DNA of 64,000 nt, from assembly GCA_012932295.1 (NCBI GenBank), contig JAAONU010000013.1, positions 46,452,627-46,516,626 of the forward strand, written 5' to 3'. This DNA comes from Cyclina sinensis. Taxonomy: Eukaryota > Mollusca > Bivalvia > Venerida > Veneridae. The position numbers were made by a program, and so were the translations under genes. The notes beneath the pieces are model-generated. The model had not been told where the DNA came from and made no database searches. It saw only the letters and a program-made list of their open reading frames with translations. This document shows positions 62,506 through 64,000 of this stretch, in pieces (position 1 is the stretch's first letter; every line of letters begins with the position of its first letter).

Positions 62506-62694
62506 CACAGGCACTAGACACAATCAATTTACCTATATACGCTTATAATACAACACTAGATTATATAAAGAATAATAGACATAATCAATTTACCTATATA
62601 CACTTATAATACTACATATAAAGAATATTCTTTATATGTAGTATTATAAGTGGATATAGGTAAATTGATTGTGTCTAGACTCTAGTGCCTGTGG
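62506..62694. repeat. Long palindrome with duplicated left arm
   Basis: A near-perfect 100-bp palindrome (62577-62676, centre AAGAATATTCTT) has arms of 50 bp. A second copy of the left arm, with outer CACAGGCACTAGACACAATC, lies at 62506-62551. It pairs with CTAGTGCCTGTGG at the right end. It is a foldback/MITE-type structure. Confidence 0.85.
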
Positions 62695-62963
62695 AAAAAA
62701 TAAAAATCTGAAACTTACTTTCAATATCTAACACTGGAAAATATCAACCATCCCATTTAGCCTGGTTGTTCTTGCCAACTATACAGTTACTCTTTACCGC
62801 TGGCTCACTCACCAAAGACCAACACCCTACTTCATTTATCCAGTATACTATAATACTTTGCATACAGAGTCGTTGTGAGCGGCCATGATGTTCAAACTAT
62901 TAACACCAACAAAACTATTTACTTGACAATTAATTGGATGCTTTAAAGGGTGCTAGAAGGAGT

Positions 62964-63953
62964 TCAAGCAAAACGCTTACATATCTCGCACCTTTCTTCT
63001 ATCCGTGATAAAGTCTCCTCATAATCTTGTTGCCATGACCCAGCATCCTTTAGTAACGCAGTTAATCTGTTCATTGGTGGATGACCAAACTGCCTATGCA
63101 ACTTCAATAAAACCTTAGATCTCTCCTCGAAACTCAAAGTATCGATCTTGACGGCAAAAACTGACTCGACAGGAACTTTCTCTAACTTATCAATTGGAAT
63201 GCAGTAATGTCCAGAAGTCGTAAGATTAAGCGCTACCTCTTTATGTCCTTCAGCCTGTCTTACTTTTGCTCTATCTGGTTGGTCCAAAGATTGAAGATAA
63301 TTTTTCATCCAGGTGTCCCCACACACGGTACTACTGCATGCACTATCCAAGATTGCACAGTTGCGAGCATCAATTCCAAGCCGTTGGACTTCCTCTGTAT
63401 TATACCCTGTAAAAAGGACAGCATGTTCTTCCTCTGCAACATTCACCTAAGCCATATTTTCCCAGCTGTCTGGACATGCTGCTAGTAAATGACGAAACGA
63501 TCCTAATGATTTGCATACAAGGGTACGTCCATCTGGTCCAACTGGATTCTTATTCTTTCGTGCATTTCCTGTACTCTTCGTGAATGTAGGTTGGTCGATT
63601 CTCTGATGATTTCTTGTTCGCCTGTCATATCCACGACCATTTGCTTCCTGAGTCCGCATTGTTCCTGTCCCCCTTCCAAAGCCTTGGCCTCTGCCCCTAC
63701 CTTTGCTATATCCCGCCATACATACAGATTCCTGATTCGATGTTAAATAAGCAGGCTCGAATTTTACAGCTGAATCAGCACCACGCAATTCAACATTCTC
63801 TCCTTTGAATTTCTTGAGAGATTTCTTTGCTTCATCGTATAAAGTTTCCTTCTTTTCATAATTCATTCCAGTCAACACCAACATTTTCTCCTCTCTCGTG
63901 ATTCTAGCCTTACGAAGTAATTTAAATGCTAATATTTCTGGTGGTAATGTCAT
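62964..63953 (-). pseudogene. Copia-like gag-protease-integrase start, one in-frame stop
   Basis: One frame runs from beyond 63953, with the element's upstream part outside the window. It contains a gag end with an Arg/Gly-rich tract (YSKGRGRGQGFGRGTGTM), a Cys/His block (LVCKSLGSFRHLLAACPDSW), then TAG 63447-63449. An aspartic-protease-like motif CAILDSACSSTVCGD follows, then the integrase zinc-binding block LLKLHRQFGHPPMNRL...RCEICKRF, ending at TGA 62964. Protease before integrase zinc block without RT suggests a Ty1/copia-like order. The rest of pol is absent, so this copy is truncated near 62950. Confidence 0.65.
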
Positions 63954-64000
63954 GTTTTTCTTTTCAATCTTCTTGTATTTAGCATAAAAAATGGCAATAA

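Overview
This is eukaryotic DNA, probably from a bivalve or other marine lophotrochozoan. It is AT-rich, has no operons, shows GT-AG exon boundaries, and is packed with interspersed repeats of kinds known from bivalve genomes: Helentron/DINE-like ('pearl'-like) elements with hairpin ends and internal tandem repeats, tRNA-derived SINEs, and Mag-like Ty3/Gypsy, L1-like and copia-like retroelements. The species assignment is inference. I recognise no intact housekeeping gene. Almost every coding signal is a transposon gene, a transposon-derived domain gene or a decayed copy, and all the convincing ones are on the minus strand.

Layout. 0.3-5.7 kb: a frame-preserving minisatellite, then a complete but broken Ty3/Gypsy element with 198-bp LTRs and a GGCAC target duplication. 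6-13 kb: a PHD-like ORF, a PHD-FLYWCH-MULE-type gene in phase-compatible exons (11326 to 9289), and two exons of a CARF-like conserved gene. 14.6-15.9 kb: an intact L1-like ORF1 with no ORF2. 16-26.4 kb: several Helentron-like elements, a Ulp1-like protease remnant, an SGNH-hydrolase-like exon, a GC-rich pogo-like TIR element and a Myb/SANT exon. 26.5-32 kb: a second SGNH-like pseudogene, an array of TTCnnGAA dyads beside a BEN-domain exon, and a SWIM-finger MULE remnant. 32-41 kb: more Helentron-like repeats, an OB-fold gene, a decayed transposase-like gene and a DUF4806-like gene.

42-51 kb: a 1.7-kb tandem-repeat element, a pair of small ORFs, and a roughly 6.4-kb DNA transposon (about 44792-51177). 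The transposon is bounded by 86-bp inverted repeats. It carries an F-box/LRR ORF whose stop overlaps (ATGA) the start of a large DDE-type transposase-like reading frame. This is the most unusual system in the window.

51.7-55.4 kb: remnants of a gypsy-type element whose integrase C-terminus runs into a PHD finger, followed by a TatD-like nuclease. 56.6-64 kb: SINE pieces, a compound minisatellite, a second BEN locus again next to a TTCnnGAA dyad array, a three-exon orphan gene tail, a long palindrome, and the gag-protease-integrase start of a copia-like element running off the window.

Many of the captured domains (PHD, FLYWCH, SWIM, BEN, F-box, Ulp1, SGNH, TatD, OB-fold) belong to chromatin, ubiquitin/SUMO or nucleic-acid systems. 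All functional statements rest on motif recognition by eye; no database search was possible.
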